A model generated the notes under the pieces. It saw nothing but the letters and a program-made list of their open reading frames with translations, ran no database searches and was not told the origin of the DNA. Source: Mycobacterium sp. (GTDB lineage: Bacteria; Actinomycetota; Actinomycetes; Mycobacteriales; Mycobacteriaceae). Taken from it: 64,000 nucleotides of DNA. Location: positions 1 to 64,000 of the forward strand of contig RXJD01000007.1 of the NCBI GenBank assembly GCA_003987775.1, in the 5' to 3' direction. Each line of letters begins with the position of its first letter. The first letter of the stretch is position 1. Of this stretch, positions 47,254 to 59,207 are shown one piece after another. Position numbers and translations under genes: made by a program.

Positions 47254-48478
47254 GTGGATCCCATCCATCCGTCCATTGCCCGTGGGCCAACCAGTGTGCG
47301 GCCAGATCGGCACGTTCGCGCAGCTCGGCGAGGTCTTGCGGACCGGCGGCATCGGTGCCGAGGAAGTTGATGTGACCGACCTTGCGGCCAGGGCGCTCGG
47401 TCTTGCCGTAGAGGTGTACGCGGGCATCGGGCATCCGGGCGAACAGATGGTGCAGCCGTTCGTCGATGCTCATGTCCGGTGTCTGCGCCGCGCCCAGCAC
47501 GTTGGCCATCACCGTCACCGGCACGGTGGCGTCGGTGTCACCCAGCGGGTAGTCCAGCACCGCGCGCAGGTGCTGCTCGAACTGGCTGGTGCGGGAACCG
47601 TCCATGGTCCAGTGCCCGGAATTGTGCGGGCGCATCGCCAGCTCATTAACTAGGAGGGGCCCGGCAGCGCTCCCCGTTGTCTCGAACAGCTCGACGGCCA
47701 GCACGCCGACCACGCCCAGCTCCCCGGCCAGCCGCAGCGCGAGCCGCTGGGCGTCGGCGGCCACATCCGGCGCCAGATCCGGCGCCGGCGCGATCACCTG
47801 CACACAGATGCCGTCCTGCTGCACCGTCTCGACCACCGGCCACGCCGCACCCTGGCCGAACGGCGAGCGGGCGACCAGCGCCGAGAGTTCGCGGCGCAGC
47901 GCCACCCGCTCCTCGACCAGCACCGACACACCGCCGGCGAGGTACTCGCCCGCGATCTGGCGGGCGTGGGCAAGATCACGTGCCATCTGCACGCCGCGCC
48001 CGTCATAACCGCCGCGGGCCGCCTTCACCACCAGTGGACCGCCCACCTCCCCCGCGAACGTGTCCAGCTCATCCAGCGCGTCCGCGTCTTCAATGCCCAG
48101 GTAGCGCGGCACCGGGGCACCGAGAGCCTCCAGCCGTCGCCGCATCACCAGCTTGTCCTGGGCGTGCACCAGCGCCTCCGGCGGCGGCAGCACGTTGACG
48201 CCCTCGGCGACCAGCTTGACCAGCAGTTCGTTGGGCACATGCTCGTGGTCGAAGGTCAGCGCCGTGGCACCGGCGGCGACCCGGCGCAGGTCCTCCAAGT
48301 CGGTGTGCGAGCCGAGCACCACGTCGGGGGCGACCTGGGCAGCCGGCTCGTCGGCGGTGTTAGCCAGCACGCGCAGGCTCTGCCCGAGGGCGATGGCGGC
48401 CTGATGGGTCATCCGGGCTAGTTGCCCACCGCCGACCATGGCCACCAGCGGGGTACGTGGTCTCGGCACGGCCATCAT
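47240..48478 (-). CDS. purK: N5-carboxyaminoimidazole ribonucleotide synthase PurK
   Basis: A 412-residue ATP-grasp enzyme making N5-CAIR from AIR, ATP and bicarbonate. The N-terminal [17 protein letters not shown] is the family start; [12 protein letters not shown] is the ATP-binding loop, and [16 protein letters not shown] is highly conserved. The two adjacent ATG codons at 48478 and 48475 cannot be separated; no ribosome site is evident. The gtrA gene diverges 100 bp away. Confidence 0.94.
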   Translation of the reverse strand: MMAVPRPRTPLVAMVGGGQLARMTHQAAIALGQSLRVLANTADEPAAQVAPDVVLGSHTDLEDLRRVAAGATALTFDHEHVPNELLVKLVAEGVNVLPPPEALVHAQDKLVMRRRLEALGAPVPRYLGIEDADALDELDTFAGEVGGPLVVKAARGGYDGRGVQMARDLAHARQIAGEYLAGGVSVLVEERVALRRELSALVARSPFGQGAAWPVVETVQQDGICVQVIAPAPDLAPDVAADAQRLALRLAGELGVVGVLAVELFETTGSAAGPLLVNELAMRPHNSGHWTMDGSRTSQFEQHLRAVLDYPLGDTDATVPVTVMANVLGAAQTPDMSIDERLHHLFARMPDARVHLYGKTERPGRKVGHINFLGTDAAGPQDLAELRERADLAAHWLAHGQWTDGWDPHDHD

Positions 48479-48577
48479 GTTGTCACGGCGCCTGACCGGC
48501 GTGTTTTCCGGCTCTCGTACCAAATCGTTATGTACCATTTTGCGCCGAATTCGAGATCGTCCGTACACTGGCGTGCT

Positions 48578-49276
48578 GTGTCCTTTGCCGATGCCACAAT
48601 TGCGCGCCTCCCCGGGGTGGTTCAACCCTTTGCGATGCGCCACCACGAGCTGATCAAATTTGCCATCGTGGGCGGCACTACATTCATCATTGACTCGGCA
48701 ATTTTCTACACGCTGAAGCTCACAATTCTCGAATCGAAGCCGGTGACGGCAAAGGTGATCGCCGGGATCGTGGCGGTCATCGCGTCCTACGTGCTCAACC
48801 GCGAGTGGAGCTTCCGGGACCGCGGCGGCCGCGAGCGCCACCACGAGGCGCTGCTGTTCTTCGCGTTCAGCGGCGTGGGCGTGCTGTTGAGCATGGCCCC
48901 GCTGTGGTTCTCCAGCTACGTGCTGCAACTGCGGGTGCCGAACGTGACGCTGACGGTGGAGAACCTCGCCGACTTCCTGTCGGCCTACATCGTCGGCAAC
49001 CTGCTGCAGATGGCATTCCGGTTCTGGGCGTTCCGGCGCTGGGTGTTCCCCGACCAGTTCGCGCGCAACCCGGACAAGGCGCTGGAGTCCGCGCTGACGG
49101 CCGGCGGCATCGCCGAGGTCTTCGAGGACGCCTTGGAGGGCGGGCTGGAGGACAGCAACGTCACGCTGCTGAAGTCGTGGCGCAACCGGCGGGCGAAGGG
49201 CACCGGGCGCCTGGGCGCCTCGGGCGCGGCTCAGCTTGGCGACTCCTCCGAGCCGAGGGTGTCGAAGACTTCGTGA
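48578..49276 (+). CDS. GtrA-family membrane protein (Rv3277 homologue)
   Basis: A 232-residue protein with four predicted helices, about residues 25-46, 53-71, 92-112 and 128-148, typical of the GtrA family (polyprenyl-linked sugar translocation, for example in arabinogalactan or O-antigen pathways). FAIVGGTTFIIDSAIFYTLK and SYVLNREWSFRDRGG are the signature segments. The GTG at 48578 matches the homologue start; TACACT (48564-48569) ends 8 nt before it, suggesting a leaderless or nearly leaderless mRNA. Its last 46 bp overlap the convergent PH-domain gene. Confidence 0.88.
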   Translation: MSFADATIARLPGVVQPFAMRHHELIKFAIVGGTTFIIDSAIFYTLKLTILESKPVTAKVIAGIVAVIASYVLNREWSFRDRGGRERHHEALLFFAFSGVGVLLSMAPLWFSSYVLQLRVPNVTLTVENLADFLSAYIVGNLLQMAFRFWAFRRWVFPDQFARNPDKALESALTAGGIAEVFEDALEGGLEDSNVTLLKSWRNRRAKGTGRLGASGAAQLGDSSEPRVSKTS

Positions 49277-49749
49277 TACAGCAGCGCGTGCACCTCGCGT
49301 AGCCGCGGAATGTTGTAGAACTCCAGCGGGTCCTGGGACGCCGACTCGATGATCAGCGTGCCGGTCCGGAACATCCGCTCGAAAATCTTGTCCCGGAATT
49401 CCACGCTGTTGATCCGCGCCAGGGGGATGTCGATGCCGCTGCGGGTGAGCACCCCGTGCCGGTACATCACCCGCCGGTTGGTGACGACGAAGTGCGTGGT
49501 CAGCCAGGACAGGAACGGCCACACTGTCAGCCAGCCGATGATGATCAGCCAGATGCCCCAGACGACGCCCTGCAGGATGTTCTTGGTGAGCTGCGCCCAC
49601 TGGGTCGAGTTGACGAAGCCCGACCCCACCCCCGCCAGCGCCGTCACCAGCAGCAACGTCAGGACGGGCAGGATCAGCCGCTTCCAGTGCGGGTGACGAT
49701 GAATCACGACCTGCTCGCCGGCGGCCAGCGCGTTGTCGGGGTAGCCCAT
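49231..49749 (-). CDS. PH-domain (bPH2-type) membrane protein (Rv3278c homologue)
   Basis: A 172-residue protein of the same length as its M. tuberculosis homologue. Two helices lie near residues 25-45 and 60-80, followed by a bacterial PH-like domain (THFVVTNRRVMYRHGVL, then DIPLARINSVEF). Its function is unknown. The ATG at 49749 (MGYPDN) is used; MSRD four codons upstream is an alternative. It follows birA after 11 nt. Confidence 0.88.
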   Translation of the reverse strand: MGYPDNALAAGEQVVIHRHPHWKRLILPVLTLLLVTALAGVGSGFVNSTQWAQLTKNILQGVVWGIWLIIIGWLTVWPFLSWLTTHFVVTNRRVMYRHGVLTRSGIDIPLARINSVEFRDKIFERMFRTGTLIIESASQDPLEFYNIPRLREVHALLYHEVFDTLGSEESPS

Positions 49750-49760
49750 GTCGCGCGAGA

Positions 49761-50567
49761 TTACCGCAGGTGCACCACATCGCCCGCGGAAATCACGACG
49801 GTCTCGCCGGACTTCGCGGCGTCGCTGTCCCAGGTTTCCAGGATCAGCCGGCCCTGCTCGTCGATGTCGCGGGCGATCCCGACGATCTGCCGGCCACCGG
49901 GAAGTTCGGCGCGCACCCGTGAACCGAGTGTCAGGCTGCGGGCCCGGTAGTCGTTTGCCAGCTGGGGGTCGGCGCCGTCGGCGGCGCGCCAGCCGGTGAT
50001 CCGCTCCCCGAGTTCGCGCAGGATCCGGCAGACGAGCACGTCGCGGTCGGGGTGCTCGACCCCCTCGCCCCGCAACGAGGTGGCCCCGGGCACGCCGGCT
50101 GGGGCCTCGCTCACGTTGAGGCCGACGCCGATCACCGCGTACGGCTTGGTCACCTCGGCCAGGATCCCGGCCAGCTTGCCGTGCCCGGTCAGCACGTCGT
50201 TGGGCCACTTGAGGCCCGCCTCGACGGTGGTGGCGGTGGCCACCGCGTCGGCCACCGCCAGGCCGGTGGCCAGTGACAGCCACCCCCAGCCGGAGGTCGG
50301 GACGTCATCAACCCGCACGCCGACCGACATGGTGATCTGCTCTCCCGGGGACACCCATTGACGGTCATGGCGCCCGCGCCCGGCCGTCTGGTGCTCGGCG
50401 ATCAGCACCTGGCCGTCGATGTCGGTGCCGGACGCGGCGCGCGCCAGCAGGTCGGCGTTGGTGGAACCGGTCTGTCCGACGACATCGAGGCGCTGCCAGT
50501 AGGACTGCCCGCCGATGACCTGGGTGCGCAGTGCGGCCTCGTCGAACAGCTGATCCCGATCAGTCAT
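49761..50567 (-). CDS. birA: Biotin-[acetyl-CoA-carboxylase] ligase
   Basis: A 268-residue monofunctional (no DNA-binding domain) biotin protein ligase. GSTNADLLARA, the biotinyl-AMP loop TAGRGRHDRQW (61-71) and LKWPNDVL (119-126) are diagnostic, as is GHGKLAGILAEV. It would biotinylate AccA3, encoded 6 kb away, at Lys563. The ATG overlaps the upstream flavoprotein stop (ATGA). Confidence 0.95.
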   Translation of the reverse strand: MTDRDQLFDEAALRTQVIGGQSYWQRLDVVGQTGSTNADLLARAASGTDIDGQVLIAEHQTAGRGRHDRQWVSPGEQITMSVGVRVDDVPTSGWGWLSLATGLAVADAVATATTVEAGLKWPNDVLTGHGKLAGILAEVTKPYAVIGVGLNVSEAPAGVPGATSLRGEGVEHPDRDVLVCRILRELGERITGWRAADGADPQLANDYRARSLTLGSRVRAELPGGRQIVGIARDIDEQGRLILETWDSDAAKSGETVVISAGDVVHLR

Positions 50568-52141
50568 CCGGTCAGCCTATCCAGCATGTCCCGCACAGCC
50601 AGGTAACTGAACACCATGCTGGTGCCGATCGGGTTGCCGCCACCCGGGTACGCGGTCCCACTGGGTGCGGCCATGGTGTTGCCGGCCGCATACAGGCCCG
50701 GAATGGGGCGCCCGGACCTGTCGAGCACCCGCGCCGCGGTGTCGGTGCGCAGCCCGCCCTTGGTGCCCAGGTCCGAGATGCCGAACGCGGCGGCGTGAAA
50801 CGGCGGCCGGTCGATGGGCACCAGGGGCGACGCGCCGCCGGAGAACGCCCGGTCGAACGCCTCGTCGCCGCGGCCGAAATCCTTGTCGACTCCGGTGCCG
50901 GCGAAGTCATTGAAGCGGGCCACGGTGGCAGCCAGTCTCGGCCCGGGGACACCGATCTTGGCGGCCAATTCCTCCAGCGTGTCGGCGGTGTGCCACAGCC
51001 CGGCCTCGACATACTTCTCGGTCTCGACGATCGGGACGTTGGCAGCCTTGACCGGCGGCCGCTCGCCTTCCTTGTCGTCGTAGACCATCCAGTACGGCAG
51101 GGCCAGCGAGCCGTCTTGCAACTGAGCGATGATCTCGCGGCCGGCCCGGTCATAGGCCCGGGACTCGTTGACGAATCGGTCGCCGTCCTGGTTGACGAAG
51201 ATGCCGCCGGTGAACCACAGCGCGAAGGCGGAGCGGCCGTCGGGGTGGGTCATGCCGGGCGACCACCACGCCTGGTCCAGCAGGTCGGTGGCCGCACCCG
51301 CCGCGATGCCCGCCAGCAGCGCCCTACCCAAACTGCCCGGGCCGCCCATGGTGTCGCGCGCGACTCCCGGCACGCCATGAAGGCGGCGAAGGTCGTCGTT
51401 GTTCTCGAAGCCGCCCGCTGCCAGCAGCACTCCGCGACGGGCCCGGATGGCCGTGCGCTTGCCCTCGCTCTCGACGATGGCACCCTGGACGGCGCCGTCG
51501 GTGACAACCAGCTCGACCAGCGTTGTGTTGAGGCGCAGAGTGGCGTTGGGGTACTGGCCGATGGCTTTGAGGAACCGTGCGATCAGCGCCCGGCCGCCGA
51601 TGTAGTAGTCGGGCGGGGTCGGTGCGCCCAGCCGATCGGTGTCCAGCGGCCCGCGGATCGCGTCGCGCAGTTCGGGAGCGGCGGCCACCTTCAGCGGCTT
51701 GGCCGCGATGTGGCGCTGGCCGTCCAGGCGGGCCTTCGGCGCCTTGCCGTAGTAGTCGGGCCACGGCAACGGCACAAACTTCAGGTCGGGATCCTGCTCG
51801 AGGTATTCGATCAGCGGCGCACCACCCCGAACGAAGGTCTCCTGCAGGTCGCGTGGAGTCCGGTCGCCGACCACCGCGTGGTAGTAGGTCAGTGCGTCCT
51901 CGATGGTGTCTTCGAGACCGCCCCAGTTGCCGGCCCGCAACAGCACCGGGTTACACGGAAACCACACCCCACCGCCGCCGGAATACGCGGTGGTACCGCC
52001 GAACTTGTCGGTCGCCTCGATGAGCAGCACGTCGAGGCCTTCGCGGGCGGCGGCATATGCGCCGGTGACGCCTCCGCCGCCGGACCCGGCGACCAGGACA
52101 TCGTGTTCCTCTGACCAGTCCACCGCGTTGTGGGCGCCCAT
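50564..52141 (-). CDS. KstD-like FAD-dependent oxidoreductase
   Basis: A 525-residue flavoprotein of the 3-ketosteroid delta-1-dehydrogenase/fumarate reductase flavoprotein family. FAD binding is at VLVAGSGGGGVTGAYAA (15-31); KFGGTTAYSGGGGVWFP follows as in KstD. The C-terminal AYPGGGNPIGTSMVFSYL corresponds to the KstD segment bearing an active-site Tyr and a Gly. A steroid substrate is plausible, but other KstD-like enzymes differ. The gene is translationally coupled to birA and divergent from accD5; I do not recall it here in M. tuberculosis. Confidence 0.85.
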   Translation of the reverse strand: MGAHNAVDWSEEHDVLVAGSGGGGVTGAYAAAREGLDVLLIEATDKFGGTTAYSGGGGVWFPCNPVLLRAGNWGGLEDTIEDALTYYHAVVGDRTPRDLQETFVRGGAPLIEYLEQDPDLKFVPLPWPDYYGKAPKARLDGQRHIAAKPLKVAAAPELRDAIRGPLDTDRLGAPTPPDYYIGGRALIARFLKAIGQYPNATLRLNTTLVELVVTDGAVQGAIVESEGKRTAIRARRGVLLAAGGFENNDDLRRLHGVPGVARDTMGGPGSLGRALLAGIAAGAATDLLDQAWWSPGMTHPDGRSAFALWFTGGIFVNQDGDRFVNESRAYDRAGREIIAQLQDGSLALPYWMVYDDKEGERPPVKAANVPIVETEKYVEAGLWHTADTLEELAAKIGVPGPRLAATVARFNDFAGTGVDKDFGRGDEAFDRAFSGGASPLVPIDRPPFHAAAFGISDLGTKGGLRTDTAARVLDRSGRPIPGLYAAGNTMAAPSGTAYPGGGNPIGTSMVFSYLAVRDMLDRLTG

Positions 52142-52205
52142 GAGCGGAGACTACTTAAGGGCTGCTTAAGGACCGGGCAGGGGGCTGCCGATAACATCGA
52201 CTCCC

Positions 52206-53842
<1,637 letters not shown>

Positions 53843-53846
<4 letters not shown>

Positions 53847-53914
53847 GCGAGGTGAGCGAGGTGAGCGAGGTGAGCGAGGTGAGCGACATGAGCGACGTGA
53901 GTGACGTGACCGAA
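53843..53914 (+). repeat. 9-bp tandem repeat at the accE5 start
   Basis: Four perfect copies of GTGAGCGAG (53843-53878) are followed by four degenerate units: GTGAGCGAC, ATGAGCGAC, GTGAGTGAC and GTGACCGAA. The period of 9 keeps the frame, so copy-number change would only lengthen or shorten the protein. Each unit supplies an in-frame GTG/ATG and a GAGCGAG purine tract that could act as a weak ribosome site for the next one. Confidence 0.85.
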
Positions 53915-54151
53915 GGCACCGACGGCACCGGGGTGCCGCACCCGCACGAGCCGCACCTCCAGGTCCTGCGGGGGCACCCCACCGACCAGGAGCTGGCCGC
54001 GCTGGTCGCCGTCCTGGGCACCATCGGGCATGCGCCCGAGCCGGCCCCGCCCGAGCCCTCCCGCTGGGGCCTGCCGGTGGATCAGTTGCGCTATCCCGTC
54101 TACAGCTGGCAGCGGATCACCCTGCAGGAAATGACGCACATGCGCCAATGA
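53843..54151 (+). CDS. accE5: Acyl-CoA carboxylase epsilon subunit AccE5
   Basis: A 102-residue subunit stabilising the AccA3-AccD5 complex. The conserved C-terminal half is [26 protein letters not shown] and [19 protein letters not shown]. The N-terminus is a 9-bp repeat encoding SEV/SDV triplets; the M. tuberculosis protein also has a repetitive N-terminus. The annotated start is the GTG at 53843 overlapping the accD5 TGA, but every repeat unit begins with GTG or ATG, so later starts are equally open. It ends overlapping maf (ATGA). Confidence 0.9.
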
Positions 54152-54789
54152 CGCGGCTGGTGCTCGGGTCGGCCTCGACGGGCCGGCTCAAAGTGCTACG
54201 TCAGGCAGGCGTCGATCCCCTGGTGCGGGTCTCCGGCCTCGACGAGGACGCGATGATCGCGGCGCTGGGACCCGAGGCCGCGCCGGACGAGGTGGTGCGC
54301 GCGCTGGCCCGCGCCAAGGCCGAACACGTGGTAGCCACGGTTGACGAGCGCGACGTGACCGCGAATTGCGTTGTGCTGGGCTGTGATTCGATGCTCTACC
54401 TGGACGGCCGGTTGTGCGGCAAACCGGCGTCCGTCGAGGACGCCCGCGAGCAGTGGCGGTCGATGGCCGGGCGCTCCGGGCAGTTGCACACCGGGCACTG
54501 CCTGATTCAGCTGCGCGACCACGGTGTGGTCCGCGTGGAATCCGAAACATCAATCACCACGGTGCATTTCGGCACACCGACGGACTCCGACCTGGAGGCA
54601 TACCTGGCCAGCGGTGAGCCCCTGCGCGTCGCCGGAGCGTTCACGGTGGACGGCCTGGGCGGGTGGTTCATCGACGGAGTCGACGGCGACCCGTCGACCG
54701 TGATCGGCGTCAGCCTGCCACTGCTGCGCTCGCTGCTGGCGCGTTGCGGATTGTCGGTCGGCGACCTGTGGGCGGGCAACGCCGCCTAG
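54148..54789 (+). CDS. maf: Maf-family nucleoside triphosphate pyrophosphatase
   Basis: A 213-residue house-cleaning pyrophosphatase hydrolysing modified nucleotides. [19 protein letters not shown] is the N-terminal signature, [13 protein letters not shown] holds the catalytic Asp, and [13 protein letters not shown] is conserved. Overlapping ATGA with accE5 puts it in the accD5-accE5-maf operon, as in M. tuberculosis (Rv3280-Rv3282). Its TAG stop forms part of a -10-like element for the next gene. Confidence 0.93.
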   Translation: MTRLVLGSASTGRLKVLRQAGVDPLVRVSGLDEDAMIAALGPEAAPDEVVRALARAKAEHVVATVDERDVTANCVVLGCDSMLYLDGRLCGKPASVEDAREQWRSMAGRSGQLHTGHCLIQLRDHGVVRVESETSITTVHFGTPTDSDLEAYLASGEPLRVAGAFTVDGLGGWFIDGVDGDPSTVIGVSLPLLRSLLARCGLSVGDLWAGNAA

Positions 54790-54799
54790 CCTCGAAACC

Positions 54800-55288
54800 A
54801 TGGCCACCTGGACCGAGTTCGTCACGCAGGCCCCTCAGATCGCGGCCACCTTCATCCGCCGTCATCGCGCCACGGGCAACCTGTGCATGCTGGCCACCCT
54901 GCGCTCCGACGGCTTTCCGCGGATCAGCCCGATGGAGCCGCGGATATTCGAAGACCAGTTGTGGATCTCCGGCATGCCGGACACCACGAAATACCGCGAT
55001 CTGCAACGTGATCCGCGGTTATGCCTGCACACCGCCACCGTCGACACGCAGGTCGAAGACGGTGACGCCAAGCTGTGGGGGCGGGCCCGCACCGTCCCCT
55101 ACGGCCCGCTGAACCAGCGCTTCGCCGATGCGCTGTTCGACGAGATCGGGCTCGACCTGCGCGGCCAGGACTTCGATCTCATCGGCGTCGACATCACCGG
55201 AGCCTCGGCGGTACACGTCGGCGACGGCCACCTGGACATCACCATCTGGAAGCCGGGCCAGGCCGAGCGGGTGGTGCGCAAGCACTGA
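54800..55288 (+). CDS. Pyridoxamine 5'-phosphate oxidase-like split-barrel protein
   Basis: A 162-residue flavin/F420-type split-barrel protein. [24 protein letters not shown] in two halves (residues of about 20-43) followed by [13 protein letters not shown] is typical of the PNPOx-like superfamily. The cofactor (FMN, F420 or haem) cannot be told; F420 is possible since the organism makes it. TAGCCT (54787-54792), overlapping the maf stop, ends 7 nt before the ATG, implying leaderless transcription. I do not recall it between maf and sseA in M. tuberculosis. Confidence 0.82.
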   Translation: MATWTEFVTQAPQIAATFIRRHRATGNLCMLATLRSDGFPRISPMEPRIFEDQLWISGMPDTTKYRDLQRDPRLCLHTATVDTQVEDGDAKLWGRARTVPYGPLNQRFADALFDEIGLDLRGQDFDLIGVDITGASAVHVGDGHLDITIWKPGQAERVVRKH

Positions 55289-55302
55289 GTAGGCTGGCGC
55301 AC

Positions 55303-56196
55303 GTGCCGCTTCCTCCGGATCCCAGCCCCACCCTGCAGGCCTACGCCCATCCCGAACGGCTCGTGACCGCCGATTGGCTGTCCGCCCACCTGGGCTCACC
55401 CGGCCTGGCGATCGTCGAATCTGACGAAGATGTGCTGCTCTACGACGTGGGCCACATCCCCGGCGCCGTCAAGATCGACTGGCACACCGACCTCAACGAC
55501 CCACGGGTGCGGGATTACATCAACGGCGAGCAGTTCGCCGCGCTGATGGACAGCAAGGGCATCGCCCGGGATGACACCGTGGTGATCTACGGAGACAAGA
55601 GCAACTGGTGGGCTGCCTACGCGCTGTGGGTGTTCACCCTCTTCGGCCACCCCGACGTGCGGTTGCTCAACGGCGGGCGGGACCTCTGGCTGTCCGAGCG
55701 GCGCGACACCACCCTGGACGTGCCCCGCCGGACCTCGTCGGGCTACCCCGTCGTGCAACGCAACGACGCCCCGATCCGGGCCTATAAGGACGACGTGCTG
55801 CAGGCCATCGGCAGTGAGCCGCTGATCGACGTGCGCTCTCCCGACGAATACACCGGCAAGCGCACCCACATGCCCGACTACCCCGAGGAAGGCGCGCTGC
55901 GCGCCGGCCACATCCCCACCGCGCGGTCGATTCCGTGGGGCAAGGCGGCCGACGAGAACGGGCGCTTCCGTAGCCGTGAGGAGCTCGACGAGCTGTACGA
56001 CTTCTTGAGCCCCGACGACCGGACCATCGTCTACTGCCGCATCGGCGAGCGGTCCAGCCACACCTGGTTCGTGCTGACCCACCTGTTGGGCAAGCCGGAT
56101 GTGCGCAACTACGACGGCTCGTGGACCGAGTGGGGCAACACCGTGCGGGTGCCGATCGTCGCCGGCATTGAGCCAGGTGAAGCACCAGGGCGATGA
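55303..56196 (+). CDS. sseA: Thiosulfate sulfurtransferase SseA (rhodanese)
   Basis: A 297-residue double-rhodanese protein, same length as M. tuberculosis SseA. The N-terminal inactive domain has [18 protein letters not shown], and the C-terminal catalytic domain has [14 protein letters not shown] and the active-site Cys245 in [12 protein letters not shown]. The GTG start follows TAGGCT (55290-55295) by 7 nt with no ribosome site, so it is probably leaderless. It is paired with sufE; SseA-SufE sulfur transfer has been described in M. tuberculosis. Confidence 0.93.
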   Translation: MPLPPDPSPTLQAYAHPERLVTADWLSAHLGSPGLAIVESDEDVLLYDVGHIPGAVKIDWHTDLNDPRVRDYINGEQFAALMDSKGIARDDTVVIYGDKSNWWAAYALWVFTLFGHPDVRLLNGGRDLWLSERRDTTLDVPRRTSSGYPVVQRNDAPIRAYKDDVLQAIGSEPLIDVRSPDEYTGKRTHMPDYPEEGALRAGHIPTARSIPWGKAADENGRFRSREELDELYDFLSPDDRTIVYCRIGERSSHTWFVLTHLLGKPDVRNYDGSWTEWGNTVRVPIVAGIEPGEAPGR

Positions 56197-56200
56197 ACCG

Positions 56201-56620
56201 ATGAGCATGCCGGAGCCCCTGGCTGACGTGGTGTCCGACTTCGCCGAGGTCCAGGGCCAGGACAAGCTGCAGCTGCTGCTGGAGTTCGCCAACGAGCTCC
56301 CAGCACTCCCGGCCGATCTCGCCGAGGCGGCGATGGAGCCGGTTCCCGAGTGTCAGTCGCCGCTGTTCCTCCATGTGGACGCCAGCGACCCGGACCGGGT
56401 GCGGTTGTACTTCAGCGCTCCCGCCGAGGCACCCACCACGCGCGGATTCGCCGCCATCCTGGCGGCCGGGCTGGACGAGCAACCGGCCGACGCCATCCTC
56501 GGGGTGCCCGAAGATTTCTATACCGAACTCGGTCTGGCCGCTCTGATCAGCCCTCTTCGGCTGCGCGGCATGTCGGCGATGCTGACGCGAATCAAAAGAC
56601 GGCTGCGCGAAGCAGCCTGA
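56201..56620 (+). CDS. SufE-family sulfur-transfer protein (Rv3284 homologue)
   Basis: A 139-residue SufE-like protein. The persulfide-carrying Cys51 lies in [13 protein letters not shown], and [18 protein letters not shown] is the conserved C-terminal helix. It accepts sulfur from a sulfurtransferase; SseA, 4 nt upstream, is the likely donor. The ATG at 56201 is used; an ATG two codons on is equally possible. Confidence 0.9.
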   Translation: MSMPEPLADVVSDFAEVQGQDKLQLLLEFANELPALPADLAEAAMEPVPECQSPLFLHVDASDPDRVRLYFSAPAEAPTTRGFAAILAAGLDEQPADAILGVPEDFYTELGLAALISPLRLRGMSAMLTRIKRRLREAA

Positions 56621-56681
56621 AGGGGGAACCGCGTGACCGCCTCCGCGGCGCGCCGCATAAACTTCCCCCGATAAGACTTGT

Positions 56682-56710
56682 AAGAAAATCTCTTAAAGAG
56701 AAATTTTCTT
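56682..56710. promoter_or_regulatory. AT-rich hairpin between sufE and accA3
   Basis: The 29 bases form an inverted repeat: AAGAAAATCTCTT pairs with AAGAGAAATTTTCTT except for a two-base bulge. Such an AT-only hairpin is exceptional in this GC-rich DNA. It is 40 bp before the accA3 start. It may be an operator for a lipid-responsive repressor or an attenuator, since the right arm gives a U-rich run (AUUUUCUU). The accA3 ribosome site GGAGG follows at 56740-56744. Confidence 0.6.
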
Positions 56711-56749
56711 CCACGACAGACGAAGAAGACGTCGATACAGGAGGCGCTA

Positions 56750-58543
<1,794 letters not shown>

Positions 58544-58560
58544 GCGCTTGCAGACTGCGT

Positions 58561-58641
58561 CGAGTGTGCGCACACCGCGTCGAGTGTGCGCACACCGCGG
58601 CCGACACGCCGGCGGGGCCGTTACCGCCGCACACTCGACCG
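58561..58641. repeat. Direct palindromic repeats after accA3
   Basis: CGAGTGTGCGCACACCGCG occurs twice in tandem, at 58561-58579 and 58581-58599. Each copy contains the perfect 12-bp palindrome GTGTGCGCACAC (58564-58575, 58584-58595). A further inverted half (CCGCACACTCGAC) follows at about 58627-58639. The CGAGTGTGCGG theme resembles the repeats at 7271-7320. It may be a terminator after accA3 or a dispersed repeat. A weak SigF-like element with an 18-nt spacer is nearby at 58664-58690. Confidence 0.7.
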
Positions 58642-58820
58642 TTCCTGTGAATAGGGCTCCCTCGTTTGTCGGGCCTGCAGACCGCGGGTAGGGTCGAAAG
58701 CAGGTTGAGTTCACAGCCGCCTGGAAACACCGTCTTGTAGGTGCGACTTCCGACCGCGGCAATTCGCTTACTCGATGTGATCCACAGCAACGAACGATCG
58801 TCGACTGATGGAGTTCACAA

Positions 58821-59207
58821 ATGTCTGTGACACAAACCTGGCTGAAATGCGAGAACGCCGAGTTCAACGCCCAATGGGAACAGGGTTCAGGCATGGTCAG
58901 CGCTTGCGGTGAGCTCGATGCCGCCAACGCTGACCTGCTCGCCGAATACGTCGCGCGGTGCGTCAAGCACTGCCGCTGGCTGACGCTGGATCTGACGGGC
59001 CTGAAATTTATTGGCACAGCCGGATTTTCGGCTCTACACCGGATCAATGTGGTGTGCTCGGGAGCCGATGTGCGCTGGGCGATAGTGCCCAGCCTGGCCG
59101 TCGCGCGGTTGCTGCGCATCTGCGACCCCGACGGGGTGCTGCCCACCGCCGGGCCGAAACAGCCGGCGCAGGCGCGACTACTCCAGTTGATCCCGGAGTC
59201 GAGCTAG
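58821..59207 (+). CDS. STAS-domain anti-anti-sigma factor-like protein
   Basis: A 128-residue STAS protein. GELDAANADLLAEYV and LTLDLTGLKFIGTAGFSAL are the expected strands and helix; the usual D-S-[SG] phosphorylation loop is G-T-A-G here, with Thr as the only candidate site. The C-terminal 20 residues are variable. GGAG lies 7 nt before the ATG. It is convergent with sigF and overlaps it by 30 bp, which suggests it antagonises RsbW, though binding is not shown. I recall no STAS gene here in M. tuberculosis. Confidence 0.85.
   Translation: MSVTQTWLKCENAEFNAQWEQGSGMVSACGELDAANADLLAEYVARCVKHCRWLTLDLTGLKFIGTAGFSALHRINVVCSGADVRWAIVPSLAVARLLRICDPDGVLPTAGPKQPAQARLLQLIPESS

Noticed and set aside
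58664..58690. SigF-like GTTT-N18-GGGTA upstream of the STAS gene
   Set aside because: The spacer is one base longer than the accepted 15-17 and the base after GGGTA is G; kept only as a weak hint.
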